A DNA stretch of 64,000 nucleotides from Ramlibacter pinisoli (GCF_009758015.1 NZ_WSEL01000009.1:1116001-1180000); one strand, 5' to 3'. Counted from the first letter of the stretch, positions 1 through 9,145 are shown. The notes: generated from the sequence alone by a model not told the origin. Translations and numbers: made by a program.

Positions 1-157
1 AAGCCATGGGGTTGTCTCTCTCAAAGGATGTGGAAGAAGTCGGTCGCGGGCCACGCCCGGCGCGGTTCCTGCTCCACCGCGGGACGGTCGACCATGCAGC
101 CGTCCAGGCGGGAGGCGGTGCGCGGGTGCGCGTCGGGATGGGCCACGGCTTGCACCG

Positions 158-1348
158 TCAGATCGCCGCCGCCGAGCGCAGGGTTTCGATGGCGGTGGCG
201 CTGTAGCCCAGCTCCGCGAGGATGGCGTCGGTGTGCTCGCCGAGCGCGGGGACCGGACCCATGCGAGGGCCCACGTCCCAGCTGCCGGGCGGCAGCAAGG
301 CGGGCAGTGACCCCTGCGGCGATCCGACTTCGCTCCAGCGGCCCCTCGCTTTCAACTGCGGATGCGCCCAGACATCCCGCATCGTGTTGACCTGGGCGTT
401 CGCGATCTGCGCGGCCTCCAGCCGTTCGAGCACCTGTGCAACGGTCAGCGACGCGAACGCCTCGACGATGATCCCGCGCAGCGCCTCGCGCTCGGCCACG
501 CGCTTGTAGTTGGCGGTGAACCGGGGGTCGGTGGCGATGGCCGGCTGCCGCAGGACCTTCTCGCAAAAGGCCGCCCACTCGCGCTCGTTCTGCAGGCCCA
601 GCATCACCGTGCCCCCATCGCCGGCGGGAAACGGGCCATAGGGGTAGATCGTGGCGTGGCTGGCGCCCGTCCGCGGGGGCGGCTCGGCGCCGTCGAACGC
701 GTAGTACAGCGGGTAGCTGGTCCATTCGGCGAGGGATTCCAGCATGGAGATGTCGATCCGCTGCCCCTTGCCGGTCTGGCCCCGTTGCAGCAAGGCCGCC
801 AGGATGTTGGTGTACGCGTACATCCCCGCGGCGATGTCCGCGATCGAAGGGCCCGCCTTGCAGGGCTCCTCGGGCGTGCCGGTGACCGACACGAAGCCGG
901 CCTCGCTCTGGATCAGCAGGTCGTAGGCCTTCTTGTCCCGGTACGGGCCGGGGCTGGCCGGGTCGTCACCATAGCCTGAGATGTCGCACACGATGAGCTC
1001 CGGCTTGCGCCTGGAGAGCTGCTCGTACCCCAAGCCCAGCCTCGCGGCCGCGCCCGGGGCCAGGTTCTGCACGACCACATCCGCCTTCTCGGTCACCAGC
1101 CGTTCCAGCACCCGCGCGGCTTCGGGATGCTTGACGTCGAGCGTCAGGCTTTCCTTGGATCGGTTGGTCCAGACGAAGTGCGAAGACAGGCCCCGCACCC
1201 GCTGGTCGTACCCGCGGGCGAAATCGCCCGAACCCGGCCGTTCGATCTTGATGACGCGCGCGCCCAGGTCCGCCAGCTGGCGGGTGGCGAACGGGGCGGC
1301 GATGGCGTGTTCGAGCGTGACGACGGTCAGGCCCTGGAGTGGCTGCAT
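158..1348 (-). CDS. CaiB/BaiF class III CoA-transferase
   Basis: 396 residues, close to the usual 390-410. Family III CoA-transferases move CoA between carboxylic acids in the cytoplasm. Family features seen: N-terminal GLTVVTLEHAIAAPFATRQL, the Rossmann segment LGARVIKIERPGSGDFAR, TNRSKESLTLDVK near residue 61, and the block KKAYDLLIQSEAG, whose Asp143 lines up with the catalytic aspartate of formyl-CoA transferase. The start is set by MQPLQGL, which matches the family N-terminus; longer upstream reading is out of homology. It is the last gene of a leftward operon after the tautomerase, Bug receptor and hydratase, 35 bases behind the hydratase stop. The acid it activates is not readable from the sequence. 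Confidence 0.9.
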   Translation of the reverse strand: MQPLQGLTVVTLEHAIAAPFATRQLADLGARVIKIERPGSGDFARGYDQRVRGLSSHFVWTNRSKESLTLDVKHPEAARVLERLVTEKADVVVQNLAPGAAARLGLGYEQLSRRKPELIVCDISGYGDDPASPGPYRDKKAYDLLIQSEAGFVSVTGTPEEPCKAGPSIADIAAGMYAYTNILAALLQRGQTGKGQRIDISMLESLAEWTSYPLYYAFDGAEPPPRTGASHATIYPYGPFPAGDGGTVMLGLQNEREWAAFCEKVLRQPAIATDPRFTANYKRVAEREALRGIIVEAFASLTVAQVLERLEAAQIANAQVNTMRDVWAHPQLKARGRWSEVGSPQGSLPALLPPGSWDVGPRMGPVPALGEHTDAILAELGYSATAIETLRSAAAI

Positions 1349-1383
1349 GGTTCGTTTCCTTCCGGATGGATTCGCCAAGGGTG

Positions 1384-2244
1384 TCAGCGCAGGACCGCGG
1401 TGGCGTCCATGGTCAGCCAGCCCTCGTGGTCGGCGGCGAACAGCCGCACGGTCTTGCCGTCCGGCGCCGGCTGGCCGTTGACGTGGAACGGGTTCAGGTC
1501 GAAGGTCGGCCTCACGGCCTTGAAGCGGAAGCTCGCGACGTCGCTGTTCGGCAGCTGCCGGCGCACCAGGTCCATCAGCAGCGTGGCGATCAGGGGGCCG
1601 TGCACGATCAGCCCGGGATATCCCTCGACCTCGGTCACGTACTTGCGGTCGTAGTGGATGCGGTGGCCGTTGAAGGTCAGGGCCGAGTAGCGGAACAGCA
1701 GGACATCGTCGGGGATGACCTCGCGCCGCCAGGCTGCGCCGGTGTCGGCGCGCTGCGGCGGCGGCTCCACGTCGGCGGGCCGCCTGGCGTCCCGGTACAC
1801 GATGTCGTGGAACTCCACGATGGCCGGCTCCGTGGCGCCGTTGCAGCGCAGTTCGTGCCGCACCTTGACGAAAACGAGCTGGCCCGAGCGACCCTCCTTG
1901 CGAGACACGTCGGCGATCGTCGACGTCCGCTCCACGGCATCGCCCACGCGCACCGGTGTGCGGAATTCGAACTGGCTGCCGGCCCACATGCGACGCGGAA
2001 GCGGCACCGGCGGCAGGAATCCACCGCGCCTGGCGTGCCCGTCGGGCCCGATCTCGCTTTGGCGATGCAGCGGCAGGAAATACAGCCAGTGCCACAGCGG
2101 GGGCAGCGCCGTCCCATGCTCCACCGCCCGCGCCGGATGGTCCAGCGTGGCATCCAGTGCCTTGACGGGCGTCGCCCCGATGCTGTCGCGGACCGTCTCG
2201 GTGCGGCCGATCCAGGCCTGCAGCTCGTCGAGGGAGGTTTCCAT
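1384..2244 (-). CDS. FAS1-like/HTD2-type hot-dog acyl-CoA hydratase (mesaconyl-C4-CoA hydratase-like)
   Basis: 286 residues. A double-hot-dog hydratase/dehydratase of the MaoC-like HTD2 type, whose members include mesaconyl-C4-CoA hydratase. The signature is in the C-terminal half: GHRIHYDRKYVTEVEGYPG followed by LIVHGPLIATLLMDLV. The N-terminal half (METSLDELQAWIGRTETV) is the typical first hot-dog lead. It starts 17 bases after the Bug receptor stop and precedes the CoA-transferase, so it probably hydrates an unsaturated acyl-CoA made by that transferase. The substrate is inferred only; mesaconyl-, itaconyl- or another branched dicarboxyl-CoA would fit. Confidence 0.82.
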   Translation of the reverse strand: METSLDELQAWIGRTETVRDSIGATPVKALDATLDHPARAVEHGTALPPLWHWLYFLPLHRQSEIGPDGHARRGGFLPPVPLPRRMWAGSQFEFRTPVRVGDAVERTSTIADVSRKEGRSGQLVFVKVRHELRCNGATEPAIVEFHDIVYRDARRPADVEPPPQRADTGAAWRREVIPDDVLLFRYSALTFNGHRIHYDRKYVTEVEGYPGLIVHGPLIATLLMDLVRRQLPNSDVASFRFKAVRPTFDLNPFHVNGQPAPDGKTVRLFAADHEGWLTMDATAVLR

Positions 2245-2261
2245 GATCCGGTTCCCCTGCT

Positions 2262-3224
2262 TCAGTCCGCCGTCAGCTTGGCGCGCTGCACCACGCTCTT
2301 CCACTTCGCGAGCTCGCCCTTGACCAGTGCGCCGAACTGCTCCGGCGTACTCGCCTCGACGTCCGCGCCGTGTTCGGCCAGCCGCTTCACCACCTCCGGG
2401 TCGGCGAGCACCTGGTTCAAGGCCTTGTTGATCTGGTCGACGATGGGCTTCGGCGTCTTGGCCGGCACGAAGAACCCATACCACTGCCGCACGTCGACCC
2501 CGTCGACACCCGCCTCCTTCAGCGTCGGCACATCAGGCAGCAGGGGCGAACGCTGGGGCCCTGCCACGGCCAGGGCACGCAACTTGCCAGCCTTCACATG
2601 CGGCAGGGCCGTGTACAGGCTAGGGAACATGAACTGCGTCTGGCCGCCGATGGTGTCCGTGATCGCGGGCGCGGAGCCCTTGTAGGGAGCGCCCAGCATC
2701 ACGACGCCCGCGTTCAGCTTGAACAGCTCGGCCGCGAAGTGGGGTGCCGTGCCGTTGCCCGCCGACGCGTAGGTGTACCGGTCCGGCTTGGCCTTCAGCT
2801 GTGCGACCAGATCCTTGACATCCTTGATCTGCACCGAGGTGTTCGCCACCATGAGCGTGGGCGAGTAGCCGACGAGGCCCACCGGCGCGAAGTCCGCCAC
2901 CGGGTCATAGCGCAGCTTCTGCAGCGCGGGGTTCATCGCGTGCGTGGCGATGTAGCCGAACATCACGGTGTGCCCATCGGGTGCGGCGCGGGCCGCGAAC
3001 TCGCTCGCGATCGCGCCGTTGGCGCCGGCGCGGTTGTCGACGATCACGGACTGGCCCAGCAGCGGGCCGAGCTTCTGTCCGATCACGCGCGCCATGGCGT
3101 CGTTGCCACCGCCCGGGGCGGTGGGCACCACGACCGTGATCGGCTTGTCGGGATAGGCCAGGGCCAGCGGCGCTGTCGTGGCCAGCGCGGCGGCGGCAAG
3201 GGCGGGAGCAATCAGGCGCTTCAT
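2262..3224 (-). CDS. Bug/TctC-family tripartite tricarboxylate transporter receptor
   Basis: 320 residues with a signal peptide (MKRLIAPALAAAALATTAPL, cut after ALA) and then the Bug hallmark YPDKPITVVVPTAPGGGNDA. Bug proteins are periplasmic binding proteins for carboxylates; many are orphans without TctA/TctB. The start ATG at 3224 has a strong Shine-Dalgarno (AAGGAGAC, 6 bases upstream). The reading frame stays open upstream into the tautomerase gene without a stop (see that entry). I treat this as a separate exported protein, because an internal signal peptide makes little sense in a fusion. No membrane subunits lie nearby. Confidence 0.88.
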   Translation of the reverse strand: MKRLIAPALAAAALATTAPLALAYPDKPITVVVPTAPGGGNDAMARVIGQKLGPLLGQSVIVDNRAGANGAIASEFAARAAPDGHTVMFGYIATHAMNPALQKLRYDPVADFAPVGLVGYSPTLMVANTSVQIKDVKDLVAQLKAKPDRYTYASAGNGTAPHFAAELFKLNAGVVMLGAPYKGSAPAITDTIGGQTQFMFPSLYTALPHVKAGKLRALAVAGPQRSPLLPDVPTLKEAGVDGVDVRQWYGFFVPAKTPKPIVDQINKALNQVLADPEVVKRLAEHGADVEASTPEQFGALVKGELAKWKSVVQRAKLTAD

Positions 3225-4322
3225 GGGGTTGTCTCCTTGGGGGGCTTTCGAGAACACGTAGGGTGGGAGATGCAGGTCGCCCTGCAGGATCTTTCGCGCG
3301 GTACGCACGAGCGCGGCGCGTTGCACGCGGGCTTCGTCACCGAGGCCTTCGATGGCCACTTCGACCTCGATGCGCCCCTGCGGATGCAGGACGGCAATGG
3401 AGCGCACACCGGTGCGGCGGGCGTCGCTGCTGGCGACGGTGCCGGGCAGCGCGTAGGCCGTGGCGATGCCGATCGCGCCGGTGACGGCGTGCGATGCGTG
3501 GCACCGGCGAGGCGTGAAGTAGCGGGAGGTGATGCTGTCAGCGTCGTCGCCCTCGCTCGCGATCATCGGCTTCGGGATCACGCTGCCGGACACATCGCCA
3601 AGGCCCATCGCCTCGCCGGCTGCGCAGCGGATCGCCTCGATGCGCGCGAGCAGCGCCGTGTTGGCGTCGAGCTCGGCCGGCGCTTCGCGGCCGTTCAGTC
3701 CGAGGTCGCCTGCGCGCATGATCACCAGCGGCATCGCGGCATCGATGCAGCTCACGTCGATCCCGTGGATGGTGTCGATGCGGCGTCCGGTGGGAAACAG
3801 CGCGCCCGTGACCGAGCCCCAGGCGTCGAGGAAGTTCAGGCGGATGGGTGCTGCCGTCCCGGCCACTCCGTCGATGCCGGTGTCGCCGTCGTAGCGCACA
3901 TGCCGGGCCGGGGTCTGCACCGTGACGTCGATGCGCGAGCGCGTGTTGACGTTGAACACCCGCACCGTCGTTTCGCCGTCCCGGGCCTGTACGAGCCCCT
4001 GCTCGATGGCGAACGGAGCCACTCCCGACAGCATGTTGCCGCAGTTCGGCCGCGTGTCCACCGACTTCTGGCCGACGCCCACCTGGGCAAAGAGGTAGTC
4101 GACGTCGCATCCGGGATGGGAAGACGGGGAGACGATGGCCACCTTGCTGGTCAGCGTGCTGCCGCCACCGACGCCATCGACTTGCAGCAGGTCCGATGCG
4201 CCGATCGCGCCGATGAGCGCCTCGTCGCGGGCCGTGTCGTCGGCCGGCAGCCACTCGCGCAGGAAGAACGGTCCTCTCGACGTGCCGGCACGCATCAGGA
4301 CGCAGGGAATCACTCGTTGCAT
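3225..4322 (-). CDS. PrpF/GalD-family 4-oxalomesaconate tautomerase-like protein, no stop before the Bug gene
   Basis: About 366 residues up to the Bug start, matching the usual ~360 of GalD/PrpF isomerases (two diaminopimelate-epimerase-like halves). Family blocks: IPCVLMRAGTSRGPFF at the N-terminus, VDGVGGGSTLTSKVAIV, RPNCGNMLSGVAPFAIEQGL (CGN cysteine loop) and GSVIPKPMIA. Family members move a C=C bond in unsaturated tricarboxylates; GalD acts on 4-oxalomesaconate. The start at 4322 (MQRVIPCVLM) follows homology; another ATG lies at 4346. Oddity: the frame does not stop and runs on into the Bug gene. If the six-G run at 3239-3244 had five bases, the gene would end with TGA overlapping the Bug ATG (ATGA). 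The neighbouring LigJ and LigK homologues support the 4-oxalomesaconate role. Confidence 0.82.
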
Positions 4323-4359
4323 GGCTGGAATGATCCGTTCCGGCATTGCCAAAGTGAAT

Positions 4360-4377
4360 TGCATCTTTAAGATCAAC
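4360..4377. promoter_or_regulatory. Probable LysR operator in the tautomerase/lysR divergent gap
   Basis: TTGCATCTTTAAGATCAA is a near-perfect palindrome (core ATCTT-T-AAGAT at 4363-4373) lying midway between the LysR start at 4416 and the tautomerase start at 4322. LysR regulators usually bind such T-N11-A dyads between divergent genes. The site is AT-rich against its GC-rich surroundings. Confidence 0.6.
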
Positions 4378-4415
4378 TGATGCTCTGTGCACATCACTGA
4401 AGTGGAGGATCTGCC

Positions 4416-5321
4416 GTGGCGATGAACTTCGATCTCAACGACCTGGTCGCCTTCCGGACCGTCGCGCAGCTCAGCAATTTCCGCAAGGCGGCCGAGGCCG
4501 TGCACCTGTCGCAGCCGGCGTTCAGCCGCCGGATCGAGAAGCTGGAGCAGGCGCTGGGCGTGCGGCTACTGGAGCGCAACACGCGTCGCGTCACCCTGAC
4601 CGCAGTCGGACGCGACTTCGAACGCAAGGTGCGTGACCTGCTGGACGACCTGGACGCCACGCTGGTGGGCATCCGCGGCGGGACGGCAACCCGCATGGGC
4701 GAGGTCACGGTGGCCTGCGTCCCGTCCACCGTGTACTACTACCTCTCCCACGTGATCCGCCTGTACCACGAGCAATCGCCGCGCGTGCGCGTGAAGGTGC
4801 TGGACGCCGGCGCCAACGAAGTGCTGGCGGCGGTCGCCCGTAGCGAGGCGGACTTCGGGCTGAACTTCATCGGTGCCCAGGAGGGCGAGCTCGAGTTCAA
4901 GGCGCTGGTGGAGGAACGTTTCGTCGCGGCCTGCCGGCGCGACCATCCGCTGGCCAGGCACCGCCGCGTGAGCTGGGCTCAACTGAGCGACTACGACTAC
5001 GTGTCGGTGGGCCGCTCCTCAGGCAACCGGGTCGTGCTGGACCAGGCGCTCGCGGGCGTCGCGAAGCGGCCGCAGGCCATCTACGAAGCCGAACACGTCA
5101 CGACTGCGCTTGGTCTGGTGGAAGCAGGGTTGGGCGTCGCGGCAGTACCGTCCATGGCGATGCCTGGCAAGGACCATCCGATCCTGGTCAGCATCCCTCT
5201 GGTGGAGCCTGTGGTCCACCGCAAAGTGGGCCTGATCCGGCGCCGCGGGCGCACGTTGTCCCCCGCGGCGCAACAGCTCTATGACCTCTTCGAGCAAGTC
5301 AAGGGGCGGCGCCCAGGCTAG
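4416..5321 (+). CDS. LysR-family transcriptional regulator
   Basis: 301 residues. N-terminal winged helix: FDLNDLVAFRTVAQLSNFRK, AVHLSQPAFSRRIEKLEQAL and the usual GVRLLERNTRRVTLT; then a periplasmic-binding-fold effector domain from about residue 90. The GTG at 4416 is preferred over the ATG at 4422 because the Shine-Dalgarno GGAGG (4404-4408) sits 7 bases before the GTG. Divergent from the tautomerase operon with a dyad between them, so it probably controls that operon in response to a pathway acid. GalR-type regulators in gallate clusters are arranged this way. Confidence 0.92.
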   Translation: MAMNFDLNDLVAFRTVAQLSNFRKAAEAVHLSQPAFSRRIEKLEQALGVRLLERNTRRVTLTAVGRDFERKVRDLLDDLDATLVGIRGGTATRMGEVTVACVPSTVYYYLSHVIRLYHEQSPRVRVKVLDAGANEVLAAVARSEADFGLNFIGAQEGELEFKALVEERFVAACRRDHPLARHRRVSWAQLSDYDYVSVGRSSGNRVVLDQALAGVAKRPQAIYEAEHVTTALGLVEAGLGVAAVPSMAMPGKDHPILVSIPLVEPVVHRKVGLIRRRGRTLSPAAQQLYDLFEQVKGRRPG

Positions 5322-5490
5322 GGGTCACAGCAGACGGGCAGCGATCTGAGCCTTGTCACGGCAGCTTCTGGCCGGAAGCAGTCGTGCGATAGCCGACGTC
5401 AACACGCGGCCGGCGATTCGAAAATGCCGCGTAGACTCCCGCCGCCGGCATACCGCAGGCCATGAAACCACATCAAGGAAAGAGCGACAC

Positions 5491-5883
5491 ATGTTGAACC
5501 ACGTGATGGTCGGCACGAACGACATCGAGCGGGCCAAGCGCTTCTACGACGCCGTACTCGGCGCGTTGGGCGCGGCAGAGGGAGCGCGCAACGTGAACGT
5601 GACCGGCCAGACGCGCATGTTCTACCGCCACGACGGCAGCACCTTCGGCGTCAGCGAGCCGATCGACGGCCATCCGGCAACCCATGCCAACGGCGGCACG
5701 ATCGGCTTCAAGTGCAAATCGGCCGAGCAGCTGCGGGCCTTCCACGACGCGGCCGTCGGGCATGGCGGGACGTCGATCGAGGGCGCGCCTGGCCCGCGCG
5801 ACAGCAAACCAGGCGCGGTGCATATGGCCTATGTGCGTGATCCGGACGGCAACAAACTCTGCGCGGTCTTCCGGCCAGCATAG
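5491..5883 (+). CDS. VOC (glyoxalase/bleomycin-resistance fold) family protein
   Basis: 130 residues, one vicinal-oxygen-chelate module: MLNHVMVGTNDIERAKRFYD at the N-terminus, a central TIGFKC strand and the C-terminal AYVRDPDGNKLCAVFRPA. VOC proteins bind a metal with residues on paired beta-alpha-beta-beta-beta units and catalyse lyase, isomerase or dioxygenase reactions; such short members are mostly of unknown substrate. The start at 5491 has AAGGAAAGAG upstream (about 8 bases). It follows the LysR gene on the same strand with a 169-base gap, so it probably has its own promoter. Confidence 0.85.
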   Translation: MLNHVMVGTNDIERAKRFYDAVLGALGAAEGARNVNVTGQTRMFYRHDGSTFGVSEPIDGHPATHANGGTIGFKCKSAEQLRAFHDAAVGHGGTSIEGAPGPRDSKPGAVHMAYVRDPDGNKLCAVFRPA

Positions 5884-6279
5884 AGCCGACCTGGGCGGCA
5901 CTCGCTCAGGCGGGGCTGCTGCGTGATGAAGGGCTCAGGTCGGTTGCTACGCGTTTGCGGAGGCGAGTCGCAACCTGTCGCGTGTCGCGCCGGTGGCGAC
6001 GGCAGAAAAACGACCCGAAGCAGCCATCACGACTGCACTTGGCGAAAGCTGGCGCTCGCAGCTAGAAGTGCCGAACGAAGTGCCACCAGGTTTTTCTTCC
6101 CGGTTCTGCAGTGCGGCTCGTTGTAGCCCTCGGCCGGGATAGGCCAGCGCTGTCCGCGGCGCCACGCCGGCAGGAAGGTTTCACGGCCCGGGCTCGCTGC
6201 CGCCCAGCGCGCGTTATTCGTAGACATCCTGCCGGCCGCTGCGCGGCGAAGAGAGGCGGACGCCCGTCGCGCAGCGCGC
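5884..6279. other. 396-base stretch without a recognised gene
   Basis: Between the VOC gene and the end of the IclR gene. Short frames are present on both strands, but none shows a protein family, signal peptide or good ribosome-binding site. I saw no convincing terminator hairpin with a T-run. Confidence 0.5.
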
Positions 6280-7023
6280 TCAGGTCGGAAACCACGCAGC
6301 CGAGCTGTGCTTCAACTTCGTGATGGAAGCTTGGTCCTGCGCCAGCGCCCGCGACAGCTTTGTAGTGGCCGCGACCAGAGCTGGCACGTAGCCGCGCAGC
6401 AAGCTCTCCGTTGCCTCGGCCGCGGGCACGCCGATGGTGATAGCGCCGACGATGGTCCAGCGCGATCCGAACACGGGCGCCGACACGCTGGCCCGGCCGC
6501 GTCGCGCCTCGCCGATCGTCAGGTGGTAACCGTGCTTGCGGATGGTGTCGTAGAGCGCCCCTTGCCGGCCCGAGAAAGCGAGCAGCACCTGCCCCGGCGA
6601 GCCGCGGTCCATCGGCATCGGTTCGCCGACCCGCTTGACACCGGCGTTCGCATCGCCGCCATGCACGTGGAGCAGCCGGATCCGGGAGTGGCCATCATGC
6701 ACGAAGTACGACACGCTACGGCCCGTCGCCTGCGCGAGCGACCGCATCTCCGGTTCAATGGTGTTGTGCAGGTCGAACGCCACCTGGTAGCGCGCGCCCA
6801 GCCAGGCGGCGGCAGGGCCCAAGCGCCATTCGCGCTGCTCGGTCATCGACAAGTAGCCGCCGGCGGCAAGCGTGCGCGCCAGGCGTAGCACCGAGTTCTT
6901 GGGCAGAGCGGTGCGGCGGGCCAGCTCCGTCAGCCGCAGCGACGCATCGTCGATGGTGAACGCGTCCAAGATGGCGAGCGCCCGTGTGACGGCCTCGACC
7001 ATCGGTCCAGCGAGCTCGGCCAT
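6280..7023 (-). CDS. IclR-family transcriptional regulator
   Basis: 247 residues. N-terminal winged helix (VEAVTRALAILDAFTIDDAS, LTELARRTALPKNSVLRLAR) and the C-terminal IclR effector domain (RSVSYFVHDGHSRIRLLHVH, then GSRWTIVGAITIGVPA). The start at 7023 has GGAGAGG just upstream and gives a family-length N-terminus. Divergent from the LigJ-like gene (84-base gap). IclR proteins such as PcaR/PcaU commonly control aromatic-acid catabolism, so control of the 7108-9830 operon is likely. Confidence 0.9.
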   Translation of the reverse strand: MAELAGPMVEAVTRALAILDAFTIDDASLRLTELARRTALPKNSVLRLARTLAAGGYLSMTEQREWRLGPAAAWLGARYQVAFDLHNTIEPEMRSLAQATGRSVSYFVHDGHSRIRLLHVHGGDANAGVKRVGEPMPMDRGSPGQVLLAFSGRQGALYDTIRKHGYHLTIGEARRGRASVSAPVFGSRWTIVGAITIGVPAAEATESLLRGYVPALVAATTKLSRALAQDQASITKLKHSSAAWFPT

Positions 7024-7107
7024 GGCCTCTCCGTTCCACGTGATGGAACTCGATTGTAGGCAGGAGCGGTTGCTGGGATTCTCCGGACACCGCAAGGAGA
7101 CAAGCCC

Positions 7108-8148
7108 ATGATCATCGATTGCCACGGCCACTACACGACGGCGCCCAAGGCGCTGAAGGACTACCGCGAGCGCCAGACGGCGCAGCTCTCGCTGCCCGGC
7201 GCCCCGGCCCTCGCGCCCGACGTGCGCATCAGCGACGATGAGATCCGCGACAGCCTCGAGAGCAACCAGCTGCGCATGCAGGCCGAGCGCGGCGTCGACT
7301 TCACGATCTTCTCGCCCACGGCCGGCGGCATGGCGCACCACGTCGGCAACGAGCAGACCAGCGCGCACTGGACGCAGGCCTGCAACGACCTGATCCACCG
7401 CGTGGTGCAGCTCTATCCGCGGAATTTCGCTGCCGTGTGCCAGCTGCCGCAGAGCCCGGGCGTGAGCCCCGCGAACTGCATCCCGGAACTCGTGCGCTGC
7501 GTCGAGGAACTGGGTTTCATCGGCTGCAACCTGAACCCGGACCCATCCGACGGCTACTGGACCAGCCCGCCGCTGACCGACCGCCACTGGTATCCGCTCT
7601 ACGAGAAGCTGGTGGAGCTGGACGTGCCTGCGATGGTGCACGTGAGCTGTTCGTGCAATCCCGCCTTCCACCACACTGGCGCGCACTACCTGAACGCCGA
7701 CACGACCGCGTTCATGCAGTTCCTGCAGTCGGACCTCTTCAAGGACTTCCCCACGTTGAAGTTCATCATCCCGCACGGCGGCGGCGCGGTGCCCTACCAC
7801 TGGGGCCGCTACCAGGGCCTGGCCCAGCAGCTCAAGCGCCCCCCCATCGAGGACCTGATGGACAACGTGTTCTTCGACACCTGCGTCTACCACCGGCCTG
7901 GCATCGAGCTGCTGCTGGAGATCGTGCCCGAGGACAACGTGCTGTTTGCCTCCGAGATCATCGGCGCCGTGCGCGGCATCAACCCGCGCACGGGCTACCA
8001 CTTCGACGATACCAAGCGCTACATCGACGCGGTCGACTGGCTGGGTGGCGAACGGCGCGAGAAGCTGTTCAGCGGCAACGCGCGCCGCGTCTACAGCCGG
8101 CTCGACCGGCACCTCGAGCGCCACGGCCTGCTGTCGCAGGCCGCGTGA
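7108..8148 (+). CDS. ligJ: 4-oxalomesaconate hydratase (LigJ-like amidohydrolase)
   Basis: 346 residues, full length for LigJ. Amidohydrolase-superfamily TIM barrel with the N-terminal metal motif DCHGH (residues 4-8) and later histidines in KFIIPHGGGAVPYHWGRYQG. Several stretches follow characterised LigJ closely, including the opening MIIDCHGHYTTAPKAL, GCNLNPDPSDGYWTSPPLTD, HTGAHYLNADTTAFMQFLQS and FASEIIGAVRGI. LigJ hydrates 4-oxalomesaconate to 4-carboxy-4-hydroxy-2-oxoadipate in the protocatechuate 4,5-cleavage and gallate pathways. A Bug receptor and a LigK-like aldolase follow it, which supports the assignment. Confidence 0.88.
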   Translation: MIIDCHGHYTTAPKALKDYRERQTAQLSLPGAPALAPDVRISDDEIRDSLESNQLRMQAERGVDFTIFSPTAGGMAHHVGNEQTSAHWTQACNDLIHRVVQLYPRNFAAVCQLPQSPGVSPANCIPELVRCVEELGFIGCNLNPDPSDGYWTSPPLTDRHWYPLYEKLVELDVPAMVHVSCSCNPAFHHTGAHYLNADTTAFMQFLQSDLFKDFPTLKFIIPHGGGAVPYHWGRYQGLAQQLKRPPIEDLMDNVFFDTCVYHRPGIELLLEIVPEDNVLFASEIIGAVRGINPRTGYHFDDTKRYIDAVDWLGGERREKLFSGNARRVYSRLDRHLERHGLLSQAA

Positions 8149-8173
8149 GCCACCGTCCAAAAGGAGACGAAGC

Positions 8174-9145
8174 ATGAACACCTCCAGGAGATCATTCTTG
8201 GCATTTCTCGGCGCCGGTGCGGCCGCCCTGCTGACGGCCGGACCTGTGATGGCCCAGGCGTACCCGGACAAAGCGATCCGCATGGTCGTGCCGTACGCGG
8301 CCGGCGGCGGCGTCGACAACATCGCCCGCGTGGTCGCCCAGCACCTGGCCCCGCGCCTGAAGCAACCGGTCGTCATCGACAACAAGCCGGGTGCGAACGC
8401 GAACATCGGCGCTGACCTCGTGGCCAAGGCTCCGCCCGACGGCTACACGGTCCTGATGGGCGCGACATTCCTTGCGTTCAACCGCGCGGCGATGAAGAAC
8501 CTGCCGTACGACGCCGCGAAGGACCTGGTGCCGGTCGCCCGCGTCGGCCGCGCGCCCACCGTACTGGTCGTACCCGCGACGCTGCCGGTGACGAACGTCG
8601 CCGAGCTGGTGGCCTACCTCAAGGCCAATGCCGACAAGGTGTCGTACGGCGCCGTCGGTTCTGCCTCGCCCCCGACACTGCTGTTCGCGCGGCAGACCGG
8701 CACGGCGGCCGTCCAGGTGCTCTACAAGGGCGGCTCCGCCGCCTTGCCGGACCTGATGGCCGGCCGCCTGACCTACATGATCCAGACGACCAGCGAGGTG
8801 ATCCCACACATCGCGAGCGGCAAGCTCAAGGCGCTGGCGGTCACGAGCGGCGAACGCTTCAAGGCGCTGCCGAACGTCCCCACGTTCAAGGAAGCCGGCG
8901 TCGACGGCATCGACTGGACCGGCTGGTGGGGCATGTTCGTGCCCGCCGGCACGCCCGCCGCCGTCGTGCAGCGCCTGTCCTCGGAGATGCAGGCCGTGAT
9001 GGCGATGCCCGAGGTGGCTGCCGCGGTCGACAAGCTCGGGGTGGAGCCAGCCTACCAACCCGCGCCCGAATTCGGCGTGTTCTTCCGCAAGAGCGTGAGC
9101 GACCACGAGTCGTATGCGCGTGATTTCAAGCTGTCCACGGAGTGA
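8174..9145 (+). CDS. Bug/TctC-family solute receptor
   Basis: 323 residues. The N-terminus MNTSRRSFLAFLGAGAAALL carries an RR pair before the hydrophobic stretch and ends PVMAQA, so export may be by Tat rather than Sec (inference). Mature part: YPDKAIRMVVPYAAGGGVDN, the Bug ligand-loop signature, and the later domain FKALPNVPTFKEAGVDGID. Shine-Dalgarno AAGGAGAC at 8161. It sits between the hydratase and aldolase genes, so its ligand is probably an aromatic acid or a tricarboxylate of this pathway. Confidence 0.9.
   Translation: MNTSRRSFLAFLGAGAAALLTAGPVMAQAYPDKAIRMVVPYAAGGGVDNIARVVAQHLAPRLKQPVVIDNKPGANANIGADLVAKAPPDGYTVLMGATFLAFNRAAMKNLPYDAAKDLVPVARVGRAPTVLVVPATLPVTNVAELVAYLKANADKVSYGAVGSASPPTLLFARQTGTAAVQVLYKGGSAALPDLMAGRLTYMIQTTSEVIPHIASGKLKALAVTSGERFKALPNVPTFKEAGVDGIDWTGWWGMFVPAGTPAAVVQRLSSEMQAVMAMPEVAAAVDKLGVEPAYQPAPEFGVFFRKSVSDHESYARDFKLSTE

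Noticed and set aside
1..157. Possible partial gene at the left edge
   Set aside because: Short frames exist on both strands, but none has a family match or continues convincingly from the edge.
2370..4370. Long open frame on the plus strand (666 codons)
   Set aside because: It lies opposite the Bug and tautomerase genes, is Arg/His/Gly-rich without any family motif, and is the usual antisense shadow in high-GC DNA.
5923..6126. Small plus-strand frame in the gap after the VOC gene
   Set aside because: No family, no signal peptide, no ribosome-binding site; composition typical of chance.
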